Shown piece by piece: positions 33,035 to 44,146 of a DNA stretch of 64,000 nt (its first letter is position 1; the number at the start of each line of letters is the position of its first letter). This stretch comes from Acidisarcina sp. (GTDB taxonomy: Bacteria > Acidobacteriota > Terriglobia > Terriglobales > Acidobacteriaceae). The notes under the pieces were generated by a model. The model saw only the letters and a program-made list of their open reading frames with translations, was not told the DNA's origin and did not search any database. The DNA lies in contig DATLIY010000004.1 in the NCBI GenBank assembly GCA_035539175.1, positions 1 to 64,000 on the forward strand, written 5' to 3'. Position numbers and translations under genes: made by a program.

Positions 33035-34431
33035 GCGCTGGCAAAAATATTGTTCTGCTCGGGGTGAACCATAAGACGGCCCCGATCGAATTACGCGAAC
33101 AGCTCGCCATCCCTGCTCACCGCCTTGCCGAGGCGACCGAGCGACTGGTGGCCACCGCCGGTATCGACGAGGGGATGATCCTCTCCACCTGCAATCGCGT
33201 GGAGATCCTTACCTGTCAGGAATCCGGAGCGGACCTGCTGCACTTTCTGAACCAGTATCTCGACATCGATCCGTCTTTGTTGCGTCCGCATATCTACGAG
33301 TACCGGGAGCAGGAAGCCGTGCGCCATCTCTTCCGGGTTGCGGCCAGCCTGGATTCCATGGTCGTAGGCGAGCCGCAGATTCTTGGCCAGGTAAAGGAGT
33401 CGTACACGGTTGCGCGCTCGGTGGGCGCGGTGCAGTCGAATCTGGAGAAGCTTCTCCAAAGCGCCTTTACCGTAGCCAAGAAGGTGCGTTCCGAGACTCA
33501 GATAGGCAGCTCCTCGGTCTCAATCGCGTCGGTAGCGGTAGAACTGGCGCAGAAAATCTTTGGCTCGCTCGATGGCAAGACCGTGCTGCTTGTCGGAGCA
33601 GGCAAGATGAGCGAACTGGCGGCGCGCCACCTGCAGCAGCAGGGCGCCGGAACCATCTTTGTGGCGAACCGCACGTACGAACGGGCGGTGCGCGTTGCGA
33701 AGGAGTTCCACGGACGGCCCATTCCGCTCGACGACCTGCACTCTACGGCGGACCAGGCGGATATCATAATCACCTCCACCGGAGCACCTCACCCCATCTT
33801 CCGCAAGGAGCATGGGCAGCGGTTCATGCAAAAGCGGCGCAACCGGCCGATGTTCTTCATCGATATTGCCGTGCCTCGGGATGTGGATCCCGGCATGAAC
33901 CGGATTGAAGGCATCTTTGTCTATGACATCGATGACCTGCAGTCGGTCGCGGCTTCGCACCTGGCAGAGCGCACCCGCGAGGCGGAGAACGCCGAAAGCA
34001 TCGTGGCTGGCGAGGTCGAGCGCTATCAGGTGAAGCTGCAATCGCTGAACGTAGTGCCTGCCATCGTAGGGATTCAACACTCCGCCGAGGAGATTCGCCA
34101 GATGGAACTGCATCGCGCACATGCGCGCCTTCAGTCGCTGACGCCCGAGCAACTGGCGGCGGTGGAGGCACTCACCCGGGGCATGATGAACAAGATGCTC
34201 CACCTGCCGCTGCAGGCGCTGAAGACCGCAGCTCGCGCAGGCGATGTCACGACCGTGGACACCATTTGCGGGCTGTTTCCTGCGGCAACGGGCGGTGAGT
34301 CTTCCTCGAGCGCACAGGAGCCACCTCTTCCGAAGTCCGCTCCCGTGCAGGAGATCATCAGAAAGACCGAGATTGAAGAAGACCATGTCGCAGCCGTGGG
34401 CGCTGTATCTCCGGCAAAGGAGCGCGCGTGA
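33031..34431 (+). CDS. hemA: glutamyl-tRNA reductase
   Basis: A 466-residue HemA that reduces glutamyl-tRNA to glutamate-1-semialdehyde, the committed step of C5 tetrapyrrole synthesis. The N-terminal GVNHKTAPIELRE and the catalytic Cys54 in STCNRVEI are present. The NADPH-binding domain has VLLVGAGKMSELAARHL. The region LDSMVVGEPQILGQVKE is canonical. The C-terminal dimerisation domain is followed by a ~55-residue Ser/Pro/Glu-rich tail (about 410-466), longer than usual. ATG 33031 overlaps the hemX stop, and its own stop overlaps the hemC GTG. Regulation by heme through the N-terminus is known in enterics; nothing here shows it directly. Confidence 0.96.
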   Translation: MSAGKNIVLLGVNHKTAPIELREQLAIPAHRLAEATERLVATAGIDEGMILSTCNRVEILTCQESGADLLHFLNQYLDIDPSLLRPHIYEYREQEAVRHLFRVAASLDSMVVGEPQILGQVKESYTVARSVGAVQSNLEKLLQSAFTVAKKVRSETQIGSSSVSIASVAVELAQKIFGSLDGKTVLLVGAGKMSELAARHLQQQGAGTIFVANRTYERAVRVAKEFHGRPIPLDDLHSTADQADIIITSTGAPHPIFRKEHGQRFMQKRRNRPMFFIDIAVPRDVDPGMNRIEGIFVYDIDDLQSVAASHLAERTREAENAESIVAGEVERYQVKLQSLNVVPAIVGIQHSAEEIRQMELHRAHARLQSLTPEQLAAVEALTRGMMNKMLHLPLQALKTAARAGDVTTVDTICGLFPAATGGESSSSAQEPPLPKSAPVQEIIRKTEIEEDHVAAVGAVSPAKERA

Positions 34432-35336
34432 TACGCATTGGCTCACGTGGTTCGCAGCTTGCCTTGTGGCAGGCCAACCATATCGCGGACGCCTTGCGTG
34501 GGGCAGGGCAGGAAGTTTCTATTGAGATCATCCGCACCACGGGCGATCAGATGCAGAGCGTGACCTTTGCCCAGGTGGGCTCCAAGGGAATGTTTACCAA
34601 AGAGATCGAAGAAGCCCTCGCAGAGGACAGGATCGATCTGGCTGTGCACAGCCTGAAGGACCTGCCAACGGAATTGCCCGCTGGATTTTCAATTGCCGCC
34701 ATTCCGCCACGGGTGGACCCACGCGATGCCCTGGTGTCGGTGGACTATGCTCACTTTACCGATCTTCCGAGCGGCGCGCAGGTAGGAACCAGCAGCCTTC
34801 GCCGCCAGGCCCAACTGCGGGCTACGCGGCCGGATCTAGAGTATGTCGAGTTCCGCGGGAATGTGGATACGCGTCTGCGCAAGTTGGCCGAGGGGCAGGT
34901 GCAGGCCGTAGTTCTGGCCTCGGCAGGCCTGGAGCGGCTGGGCAAGACCGAATGGATACGCGAACGGTTCGATGCGGACCTCGTATGCCCGGCAGCAGGG
35001 CAAGGCGCCCTGGCAATCGAGTGCCGCAGCAACGATACCAGGACGCATGAAGTTGTTCGATTTCTCGATGACTCCGGGACACGCTTCGCGGTAACCGCCG
35101 AGCGAGCCGCTCTGAATGCACTGGGCGGCGGATGCCAGGTTCCGATAGGCGTCTACTGCACGCAGGAGAGAAGCAGCTATCGTATCCGCGGAGCGGTGGC
35201 CCAGCCGGATGGCAACCTGGTGCTTCGTGCCGAGGCACACGGGGAGAATGCGAACGCCCTTGGAACGCAGTTGGCAGAGGCGTTGCTGGGCATGGGAGCC
35301 GCGGAGATACTGGCCAGTGTGGGTACCGCGAGATGA
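34428..35336 (+). CDS. hemC: porphobilinogen deaminase (hydroxymethylbilane synthase)
   Basis: A 302-residue enzyme that joins four porphobilinogens into hydroxymethylbilane. The start is GTG 34428, overlapping the hemA stop by four bases (GTGA). Diagnostic segments are IRIGSRGSQLALWQA, FTKEIEEALAEDRIDLAVHS with LKDLPTELP, VGTSSLRRQAQL, FRGNVDTRLRKL and the dipyrromethane-cofactor Cys236 in GGGCQVPIG. Length is typical. The product is the substrate of HemD, encoded next with another 4-base overlap, so the three enzymes should be made in fixed proportion. Confidence 0.97.
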   Translation: MIRIGSRGSQLALWQANHIADALRGAGQEVSIEIIRTTGDQMQSVTFAQVGSKGMFTKEIEEALAEDRIDLAVHSLKDLPTELPAGFSIAAIPPRVDPRDALVSVDYAHFTDLPSGAQVGTSSLRRQAQLRATRPDLEYVEFRGNVDTRLRKLAEGQVQAVVLASAGLERLGKTEWIRERFDADLVCPAAGQGALAIECRSNDTRTHEVVRFLDDSGTRFAVTAERAALNALGGGCQVPIGVYCTQERSSYRIRGAVAQPDGNLVLRAEAHGENANALGTQLAEALLGMGAAEILASVGTAR

Positions 35337-36127
35337 ACGCGACGGCCGGTCTGCTTGCAGGCAGGCGCATCGTCGTGACCCGCGCACAGCAACAGGCCGG
35401 ACGATTGGCCGAGGCATTGCGTGCGCTCGGCGCAGAAGTCATCGAACTGCCGCTGATTGAAATCGCTCCGCCCGCATCCTACCAGCCGCTTGATGACGCA
35501 CTGCGGCAGCTTGATTTGTATCAGTGGCTGATCGTAACCAGTGCCAATACGGTTCGCGTGCTGGCTGCCAGAGCCAGCTTGATTCCGATTGATCTGTCGA
35601 GCGAGAGGGGGCTGAAGACAGTCGCCATCGGCTCGGCTACCGCCAAGGCCATGCGGGAGCAGGGAATCAATGTCGATATTGTTCCGGAGAAGTATGTGGC
35701 GGAATCGGTGGTCGAAGCTCTGAAGCAGGCCGCGCCCGGTGCGAGAATTCTACTGGCAAGGGCCAGTGTCGCCCGCGATGTTCTTCCCGAGAGTCTGGCG
35801 AGTCTTGGCGCCCAGGTGGATATAGTGGATGCCTACCAGACGCTGATTCCCGCGGGATCGGATGCACGCGTCCGCACACTTTTCGGTGATCCGAAGTCTG
35901 TACCAGATGCTGTTACGTTTACCAGTTCTTCGACGGTAAAGAACTTCGTGGCGCTACTTGAAAAAGCTGGGCTGCGAGTGCCTCCCGCGAAATCGCAGGC
36001 TCTATCGATTGGGCCGGTCACCAGCGCGACACTCCGCGAGTGCGGATGGGAGCCCGCCATTGAAGCCGCACAATTCGACATCGATGGTCTGGTTACTGCG
36101 GCAAAACAAGCTCTGTCTGCATCCTGA
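35333..36127 (+). CDS. hemD: uroporphyrinogen-III synthase
   Basis: A 264-residue two-lobed HemD that cyclises hydroxymethylbilane with inversion of ring D. This family is poorly conserved, but RIVVTRAQQQAGRLAEALRA (N-terminal strand and helix), GAEVIELPLIEI, WLIVTSANTVRVL, VAIGSATAKAMREQG, ILLARASVARDVLP and FTSSSTVKNFV are typical. Its position directly after hemC settles the identity. ATG 35333 overlaps the hemC stop. It is the last hem gene here (hemB, hemE and hemL are absent) and converges with smc across 97 bases that show no strong terminator. Confidence 0.93.
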   Translation: MNATAGLLAGRRIVVTRAQQQAGRLAEALRALGAEVIELPLIEIAPPASYQPLDDALRQLDLYQWLIVTSANTVRVLAARASLIPIDLSSERGLKTVAIGSATAKAMREQGINVDIVPEKYVAESVVEALKQAAPGARILLARASVARDVLPESLASLGAQVDIVDAYQTLIPAGSDARVRTLFGDPKSVPDAVTFTSSSTVKNFVALLEKAGLRVPPAKSQALSIGPVTSATLRECGWEPAIEAAQFDIDGLVTAAKQALSAS

Positions 36128-36224
36128 ACCCCTACGACCGCGCTGTGACGCAAGTCCACGACCCCACCTGCATCCACCACACACTGCACCAGAACGCCCG
36201 CGAGAACAGCAGGCACATTCGCTG

Positions 36225-39200
36225 CTAGGCTGTGGCGCGCCGCTGTTCGTCGGCACGCTGCTGCTGCCCGCCAAGGCGCACGCTGACGACCTTGGAGACG
36301 CCAGGCTCCTGCATGGTTACGCCATAGATCATGTCGGCGGCGCTCATCATGCGCTTGGAGTGGGTCACCATCACGAACTGCGTATCGCCGCTCATGCCGC
36401 GGAGCATATCCGCCAATCGGCCAACGTTGGTTTCGTCGAGCGGAGCATCCACCTCGTCCAGCACGCAGAAGGGGCTGGGCTGGTATTGGAAGATGCCCAC
36501 CAGCAGGGAGAGAGCCGTCAGCGCCTTCTCGCCACCGGAGAGTAGCAGCACGTTCTGCAGTTTTTTGCCCGGCGGAGAGGCAACGATATCGATGCCGCTC
36601 TCTGCGGAATTCTCTTCATCGGTGAGTCGCATAAAGCCCTGGCCGCCGCCGAAGAGCTTGGCGAAGGTCATGCTGAAGTTTTCATTGATGCGGGCGAAGG
36701 CTTCATCGAACTTGGTGCGGGAGATCTGATCGATCTCCTTGATGGTGGATTGCGTGTTTTCGATGGAGTCGAGGAGATCCTTGCGCTGTGTTTCCAGAAA
36801 CTCGTGGCGCTGAGAGATCTCGGTGTACTCCTCCAGGGCCATCATGTTGACCGGACCCATCGCTTCGAGGCGCTGCTTCAGGCCGCGGCAGGCCTCCTCT
36901 TCGCTGGCCAGCGCGTCGTCTTCCAGCCGGGAGATATCTTCCTGCGCGCGCAGCTCCGCGGCTTCAATGCCGAGATCGCTGACGCAGGCGGCCTCGACGT
37001 GCTCGAGATCGGCGGCAAGTTTGGCTGCGCTGGCGGCGCGGGCGCTGCGCGTTTCACGCAGGGCATCGGTCTCCGATCGAAGCGCTTTGAGCTGCTGCTC
37101 CGTTTCCGCAAGTGAGGCTCGCAGGGCACGCGCTTCTTCGGTCCACTGGGTGGATTGTTGCAGCGCTTCCTCGCGGGTTGCTGCGAGGGATTCCTGCTGA
37201 CCTTCGAGCCGGGTGTTCTCGATGGCACGCTGGGCCTTTTCCGCTGCGGCGGAGGCTAGCTGCTGCTGCAGTTGGGCGACGCGGCGCTCCAGGTCGGCAA
37301 ACATGCGATCGATGCGTTCGAAGGCAGCCTGCGCACCGCTGCGGCGCTCCTCCAGCCCGGCGAGTTGAGCGGAGACCTGCGCGGCCTCCTGCATGGCGTC
37401 TTCACGCTGGTTGCGCAGCTCCTGCATGGACCGCTGCAGCTCTGCGAGGTTTGCCTCGGCTGCTTCATGCTCTGCTTCGAGCTTTTGCGCCTCTTCACTC
37501 TTCTGCTCGATCAATGCCTGCTTGGCAAGCCGTGCGTCCTTGTTGCGCTCTGCCTGGAGCAGCCAATCCTGCAGACGGCGTTCGAGGCGCTGTACCTCTG
37601 CGTCCATCTGCTTGAGCGCGGCGCTCTGGTTGGCACTCTCGCGTTCCGCGTTGCGGCGCTCTTCGCTGCGGGCCTCGAGCAGGCGCGTCAGCTCCGTGAG
37701 GTGATGGGCAAGGGAAGTCGCATTGGCCTCAGCGGTGCCTAGAGCGGTAGCAACTGTTTCAAGCTTTCCCTGCGTTTCGCGCAGTTCGCGCTTGAGGGCG
37801 AGCGGGCCTTCCGCGCGAGGTTTTCCGCCGGTAACTGTGACGTTATGGAAGCACTCGCCGGAAGGCGCAAGGAAGAAGGCGTGAGGATTTTCCAGAGCCA
37901 GCGAGCGGGCGGTATCCGCATTCGGGGTAACGTAGCCCTCGCGCAACTTGGGCAGGATCACCTCGAGCGAATTGCCGAAGCCATCCAGAACGCGCACGCA
38001 GTCGCGCAGACGAACGACTCCCTCCTGTTGCCTGTATCCGGCCTCGCGCGCCTCAGCCGCAAAGGAGAACTTGGCTTGCGAGTCTTCGGGGTGAACGAGG
38101 AAGGTAGCGCGGCCATCCACATCTTTCTTGAGCAGGCGCATGCCTTCATGGGCCGACTCCCAGCTCTTCACGACGATGTAGTTGAGCTCATCCCGCAGAA
38201 ATTCGTCGATGACGCTTTCATACTGCTCGTTGACCTCGAGAAAATCGGCAAGCGTTCCGACCGGGGCCAGTCCGCCATTGAGGGAGTTGGAGTGGAAGAG
38301 CTTGCGAACCGTATCGGTGGAGTAGCTGTGTTCGCGGATCAGCGCGTCGAGTGAATTTCTGCGGCCGGTCAGTGTGGCCAGTTCGGCGCGAAGCTGGTCG
38401 CCATGACGGCGAACCTCCGATTCCTCGGCGCGCTTGCTGGCAATCTCTTCGCGGAGGCTCTGGATCTCGCTCTCCAGGCGCTTGAGAGCTTCGGTGACCG
38501 TTTCAAACGTGAGGGATGCCTGACCACGCTCGGCGCCTAGCTGCTCTGCTTCATGCTTGGCCGCGTTTCTCTCGGTTGCCAGGCGTTCGGCTTCGCGCTC
38601 AAGTGCTGCGAGAGACTCCTCGGCCTGCGCGGTCTGGTTGCGAGCCTGTCCTGCCAGCGTCAACAGTTGCATGGTTGAGCGGCGACTCTTCTCAAGGCCC
38701 ATATCGGCTTCGCTTACCTGGCGGGATGCGGCCTGTGCGCGCTGATTGCAAGCCTGTGCCTGCTCGCGAAAACCAGCGGCTTCGGCGGCAGCGGTCTCAA
38801 GAAAGCTGCGCTGCGATTCACGCTCGCTGGTCAATCCCTGCAGATGCTGTTTGGCCTGCTCGAGCTCCGCGGTTCCGGCAGCGCTGCGTGCTTCCAGTTC
38901 GGCGATGCGTTCTTCATTCGAGCGGCGGCGCTGCACGGCGCGCTCCAGCTCCACGGCAGATTGATTGGCACGGGTGGTGGCTTCCTTGGCGCTGGCTTCG
39001 AGCTCGTATCCTCGGGTCGTGCCTGCTGCCTGCTCCGCCTCAAGAGCTTCGACGTGGTGGCTGTGCTCGTCGATCTGTGTTCCCAGGGTGGAGATCTCAG
39101 CGGCGAGCGCTGCCTGCTCTGCGTCCATCTGCGCGATGCGGCTCGCAAGGACGACACGAAGGCGGGAGCGCATCTCTTCGCGGAGTGCCCCATAACGCTC

Positions 39201-40100
39201 GGCTTTGGCAGCCTGGCGCTTCAGCGATCCCATCTGCCGGGTGACTTCTTCGAATATGTCGTTGACGCGTGCCAGGTTCTGCTTGGCCTGTTCCAGCCGC
39301 AGTTCGGCAAGGCGCTTCTTGGTCTTGAATCGCGTGATGCCTGCCGCTTCCTCGATGATGGAGCGGCGATCGTAGGGCTTGGAACTCAGCAGTTGGCCGA
39401 TCCGCTCCTGACCGATGATGGCGTACGATTCCGGCCCGAGGCCGGTGCCCATAAAGATGTCTTGAATATCGCGCAGGCGGCAGAGCTTGCCATTGAGCAG
39501 ATACTCGCTCTCGCCGGTACGGAAGAGTCTGCGGGTAACGACGATTTCGCCTTGCTGCGGAGTCTTCTGGAACTTGCGGCGCCGGATCTTGAGCACCACA
39601 GCATTCTCGGCGGCATTCTCGGCGCCCGCCGATGTATTGGGATCCTCGAGCAGCGGGGCCGTGGTGGGAACGGCTTCCTCCTCGATTACCTGGCCGGGCT
39701 GCGATTCGGCGATGATCTCTTCGACTTCCGCCTGCTTTTCGAGGCGGATCTTGTCTTCGTCCCAGTCATGCTCGAGTTCATTCTCGATCACGATCTCCGG
39801 CTCGTTGAGCAGGGGGCCACCAACGTATGCCTCAGGATCGATCAGAGTGATGGAGACCTCGGCCATGCCCAGCGGCTTCCGGTCGCGGGAGCCGGCGAAG
39901 ATGACGTCTTCCATCTTGCCTCCGCGAAGGATCTTCGCACTCTGTTCGCCGAGCACCCAGGTGATGCCATCCAGGATGTTGGATTTGCCGCAGCCGTTGG
40001 GGCCGACCACAACAGCGATGCCCTGGCCGGGAACGACAACTTCAGTGCGGTCGCAAAAGGACTTGAAGCCCAGGATCTGGATTTTTTTTAATTTCAGCAC
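36225..40100 (-). CDS. smc: chromosome segregation protein SMC
   Basis: A 1,291-residue SMC. The N-terminal head has KKIQILGFKSFCDRTEV and Walker A GPNGCGKS (33-40). Two long coiled-coil arms flank a hinge around residues 530-650 (GGLAPVGTLADFLEVNEQYE). The C-terminal head has the signature LLSGGEKALTALSLL and Walker B FCVLDEVDAPLDE. GTG 40100 is the start, with AAAGGAG seven bases upstream and family homology beginning there. The frame extends to 40289 but that part is non-homologous. Residues ~91-183 hold an acidic, Ala/Glu-rich insertion in the N-terminal head where canonical SMCs have a short loop. SMC acts with ScpA/ScpB, which are not in the window. Confidence 0.95.
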   Translation of the reverse strand: MLKLKKIQILGFKSFCDRTEVVVPGQGIAVVVGPNGCGKSNILDGITWVLGEQSAKILRGGKMEDVIFAGSRDRKPLGMAEVSITLIDPEAYVGGPLLNEPEIVIENELEHDWDEDKIRLEKQAEVEEIIAESQPGQVIEEEAVPTTAPLLEDPNTSAGAENAAENAVVLKIRRRKFQKTPQQGEIVVTRRLFRTGESEYLLNGKLCRLRDIQDIFMGTGLGPESYAIIGQERIGQLLSSKPYDRRSIIEEAAGITRFKTKKRLAELRLEQAKQNLARVNDIFEEVTRQMGSLKRQAAKAERYGALREEMRSRLRVVLASRIAQMDAEQAALAAEISTLGTQIDEHSHHVEALEAEQAAGTTRGYELEASAKEATTRANQSAVELERAVQRRRSNEERIAELEARSAAGTAELEQAKQHLQGLTSERESQRSFLETAAAEAAGFREQAQACNQRAQAASRQVSEADMGLEKSRRSTMQLLTLAGQARNQTAQAEESLAALEREAERLATERNAAKHEAEQLGAERGQASLTFETVTEALKRLESEIQSLREEIASKRAEESEVRRHGDQLRAELATLTGRRNSLDALIREHSYSTDTVRKLFHSNSLNGGLAPVGTLADFLEVNEQYESVIDEFLRDELNYIVVKSWESAHEGMRLLKKDVDGRATFLVHPEDSQAKFSFAAEAREAGYRQQEGVVRLRDCVRVLDGFGNSLEVILPKLREGYVTPNADTARSLALENPHAFFLAPSGECFHNVTVTGGKPRAEGPLALKRELRETQGKLETVATALGTAEANATSLAHHLTELTRLLEARSEERRNAERESANQSAALKQMDAEVQRLERRLQDWLLQAERNKDARLAKQALIEQKSEEAQKLEAEHEAAEANLAELQRSMQELRNQREDAMQEAAQVSAQLAGLEERRSGAQAAFERIDRMFADLERRVAQLQQQLASAAAEKAQRAIENTRLEGQQESLAATREEALQQSTQWTEEARALRASLAETEQQLKALRSETDALRETRSARAASAAKLAADLEHVEAACVSDLGIEAAELRAQEDISRLEDDALASEEEACRGLKQRLEAMGPVNMMALEEYTEISQRHEFLETQRKDLLDSIENTQSTIKEIDQISRTKFDEAFARINENFSMTFAKLFGGGQGFMRLTDEENSAESGIDIVASPPGKKLQNVLLLSGGEKALTALSLLVGIFQYQPSPFCVLDEVDAPLDETNVGRLADMLRGMSGDTQFVMVTHSKRMMSAADMIYGVTMQEPGVSKVVSVRLGGQQQRADEQRRATA

Positions 40101-40408
40101 GGGGTCACTCCTTTTGACGGTTGGGCTGATTCTGGCGTCACCTGCAACTGCGAGGCGACCGGGTGCTTGCTCCCCGGCAGGATTCGGTATCTTGCTCCTG
40201 CAGTCATATGAGAAATGCTCCAGCTCAACCTGAGAAGCCTGCTCAGTCAAAACTCTAGCGAGGAGAGGGGAGGCGGTCAACAATGCCACCCCAACATCTT
40301 GTGGATAAGGCGTCCCTAACTCAAAGAAATGGGCCCTGACAGCATTTTAAGGCGATTTTCAGGGCTGGAAGAGGCAGAATGTTCCCTAAATCGCACCCGC
40401 AGGGTTTT

Positions 40409-40438
40409 TTGACATTGAGGGCGTGATTCAAGAATAAT
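40409..40438 (+). promoter_or_regulatory. sigma-70-type promoter for metYX
   Basis: TTGACA (40409-40414, perfect -35), an 18-base spacer and AATAAT (40433-40438, five of six to TATAAT). Transcription would begin near 40445, leaving a leader of about 200 bases before metY. That leader contains a short frame and a hairpin. Confidence 0.7.
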
Positions 40439-40475
40439 GGAAGAGATGTCGTCCCACTTCAATTTTGTCCTCACC

Positions 40476-40541
40476 ATGGCCATATGCATGTGTATGCATA
40501 CTGGGACCGCAGGTGCGTGTGTGGACAAACTGAAGAGTTAA
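40476..40541 (+). CDS. putative Cys/Met-rich leader peptide of metYX (21 aa)
   Basis: A 21-codon frame begins about 30 bases after the predicted transcription start and ends at TAA 40539-40541. The peptide starts MAICMCMH and ends ACVDKLKS: three cysteines and three methionines in 21 residues, with Cys-Met-Cys-Met consecutive. A leader that stalls ribosomes when cysteine or methionine is scarce would make sense before genes for sulfur assimilation into homocysteine. There is no good Shine-Dalgarno before ATG 40476, and an internal ATG (40488) could also start it. A second overlapping frame from 40484 runs into metY and looks non-coding. Confidence 0.42.
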   Translation: MAICMCMHTGTAGACVDKLKS

Positions 40542-40568
40542 GGCGGCAAGCAGATTCAGATTTTCCAG

Positions 40569-40600
40569 ACGGCCCGGGTCCCGGAGAGGATTCGGGCCGT
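40569..40600 (+). promoter_or_regulatory. GC-rich hairpin in the metYX leader
   Basis: ACGGCCCG (40569-40576) pairs perfectly with CGGGCCGT (40593-40600). Two G-T pairs and three more pairs extend it to a 13-bp stem with a six-base loop. It lies 28 bases after the stop of the putative leader peptide and 46 bases before metY. No clean T-run follows (TTGCCATTT), so it is not a textbook terminator. It may be a pause, attenuator or mRNA-stability element. Confidence 0.5.
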
Positions 40601-40646
40601 TGCCATTTGCGGGAAGCACATTTAACCATTCTTGAAGGAGCAGTAA

Positions 40647-43090
<2,444 letters not shown>

Positions 43091-43101
43091 CGTGTTCGAG
43101 T

Positions 43102-43150
43102 AGAGCGCTGTCTGCAGCGGAAGCCAATGTGCCCTGCAGACAGGCGCTCT
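43102..43150. terminator. long inverted repeat between convergent metX and SDR genes (likely bidirectional terminator)
   Basis: AGAGCGC-TGTCTGCAG (43102-43117) pairs with CTGCAGACA-G-GCGCTCT (43134-43150): 16 base pairs with a single bulged G and a 16-base loop. It starts 11 bases after the metX stop and ends two bases from the SDR stop on the other strand. It lacks a strong T-run on either side, so it may block read-through or protect 3' ends instead of being a classic intrinsic terminator. Confidence 0.65.
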
Positions 43151-43152
43151 GC

Positions 43153-43890
43153 CTATAGTTTGCGCGTGGGCCTCACGAGGACTTCGCTAATAAAGCATTG
43201 CGGGGCCTGACGCACCAGCATCTCTACCACGCCCGCAACGTCATCGGGCTGTACCTTCCATGCTTCATCCTTGAAGCTGCCCGAATCTCCCCTCCCGCCG
43301 AAACCCGTATTTACAGAGCCGGGAGCGACAACGGAGACGCGGATGTTGAACTTGCGCAACTCCTCTGCAACGGAGTAGGTGAGCCCGTTCAGCCCCCACT
43401 TGGATGCGGAATAGGCGGCTCCATTGGGCAGGGGGTTCTTGCCCGCGAGAGAGGAAATGTTGATGATGTGGCCGCTTTCCTGCTGGATCATCATCGGGGC
43501 CAGAGCGCGGATCATGAGGAACGGCGCGCGCAGGTTGGTCGCCATCAACGCATCCCAGTCCTCCACCTCCATCTCATGGAGAGGCTTCCCCAGCTCACCG
43601 ATGCCCGCGCAGTTGACGAGCACGTCGCAGCGGGCATAGTTGAGGCGGATGTGCTTGCCCAGCCCGTCGATGGCCTCTTCGTTGTGGAGATCGCAGGGAA
43701 AAACATCCGCGCTGCCGCCCTTGCTCGCGATGGCCTCGCGGACCACTTCAAGGCGGTCGCGGTCCCGGGCGAGGAGGACAACAGTCATCTTCATGGCGGC
43801 GAGTCGATGGGCTATAGCTTCGCCGATTCCGCGTGTTGCGCCGGTGACCACTGCTACCTGAGAGTGAAATGCGCTGGTGAAATCGTCCAT
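43153..43890 (-). CDS. short-chain dehydrogenase/reductase
   Basis: A 245-residue classical SDR. The Rossmann motif TGATRGIGEAIA, the NCAGIG element, ISS with catalytic Ser in HIINISSLAGK, and the YSASK motif (catalytic Tyr and Lys) are all present, so it should be an active NAD(P)H-dependent oxidoreductase. ATG 43890 has AAGGGG about ten bases upstream. The frame continues to 44055 but without coding character. The substrate is unknown: family members act on many alcohols, sugars and 3-oxoacyl groups. It converges with metX and is divergent from the exported TPR-like gene. Confidence 0.88.
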   Translation of the reverse strand: MDDFTSAFHSQVAVVTGATRGIGEAIAHRLAAMKMTVVLLARDRDRLEVVREAIASKGGSADVFPCDLHNEEAIDGLGKHIRLNYARCDVLVNCAGIGELGKPLHEMEVEDWDALMATNLRAPFLMIRALAPMMIQQESGHIINISSLAGKNPLPNGAAYSASKWGLNGLTYSVAEELRKFNIRVSVVAPGSVNTGFGGRGDSGSFKDEAWKVQPDDVAGVVEMLVRQAPQCFISEVLVRPTRKL

Positions 43891-44044
43891 TGTGCTTTTA
43901 CCCCTTGTTCTTTTACGATAAATTTCCAAGATGCGAACCGTCTCGTCCAGAGTGTATGCTGTCTCGACGAAGCTAGTTGGCCGAGCATCCCTCAGAACCG
44001 ATCCAGCTTCTGTATTCACAGAGCGAAGGTAAGAAAGCGCGAAC

Positions 44045-44074
44045 TTGTCACCCACGTCCAGTCATTTCTATAAT
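44045..44074 (+). promoter_or_regulatory. sigma-70-type promoter for the 44201 gene
   Basis: TTGTCA (44045-44050), an 18-base spacer and a perfect TATAAT (44069-44074). Transcription would begin near 44081, giving an mRNA leader of about 120 bases before ATG 44201. Confidence 0.7.
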
Positions 44075-44081
44075 CCATCAA

Positions 44082-44146
44082 ACTCGCATCGAAATAATCC
44101 CGGGCAAGCCTATAAGCTGCTCCGGGGCGTGTCTCTTTATGCGAGT
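44082..44146 (+). ncRNA. structured 5' leader (candidate cis-regulatory RNA)
   Basis: The predicted transcript begins with ACTCGCAT (44082-44089), which pairs perfectly with ATGCGAGT (44139-44146). Nested inside, CCCGG (44099-44103) pairs with CCGGG (44122-44126), and GCA/AGC with GCT/TGC around the loop CTATAA extends the hairpin with small bulges. An outer stem closing a bulged inner hairpin exactly at the transcription start is more organised than the usual leader. It matches no riboswitch class I know by eye. The gene's ribosome site (TAGGAG) lies downstream at about 44190. Confidence 0.35.

Larger units (their letters stand above)
40101..40646. other. smc-metY divergent intergenic region
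   Basis: 546 bases. The left ~300 bases hold the smc ribosome site and otherwise nothing I recognise. The right part contains a strong plus-strand promoter, a short Cys/Met-rich leader frame and a GC-rich hairpin, each listed separately. I looked for SAM-I and SAM-II riboswitch hallmarks and did not find them. Confidence 0.5.

Noticed and set aside
38844-40091. 415-codon plus-strand frame opposite smc
   Set aside because: It is a mirror of the coiled-coil/head codons of smc; no independent evidence.
40101-40646. SAM riboswitch before metY
   Set aside because: I looked for the conserved SAM-I core (GAGGGA, GCAACC) and SAM-II elements on the plus strand and did not find them.
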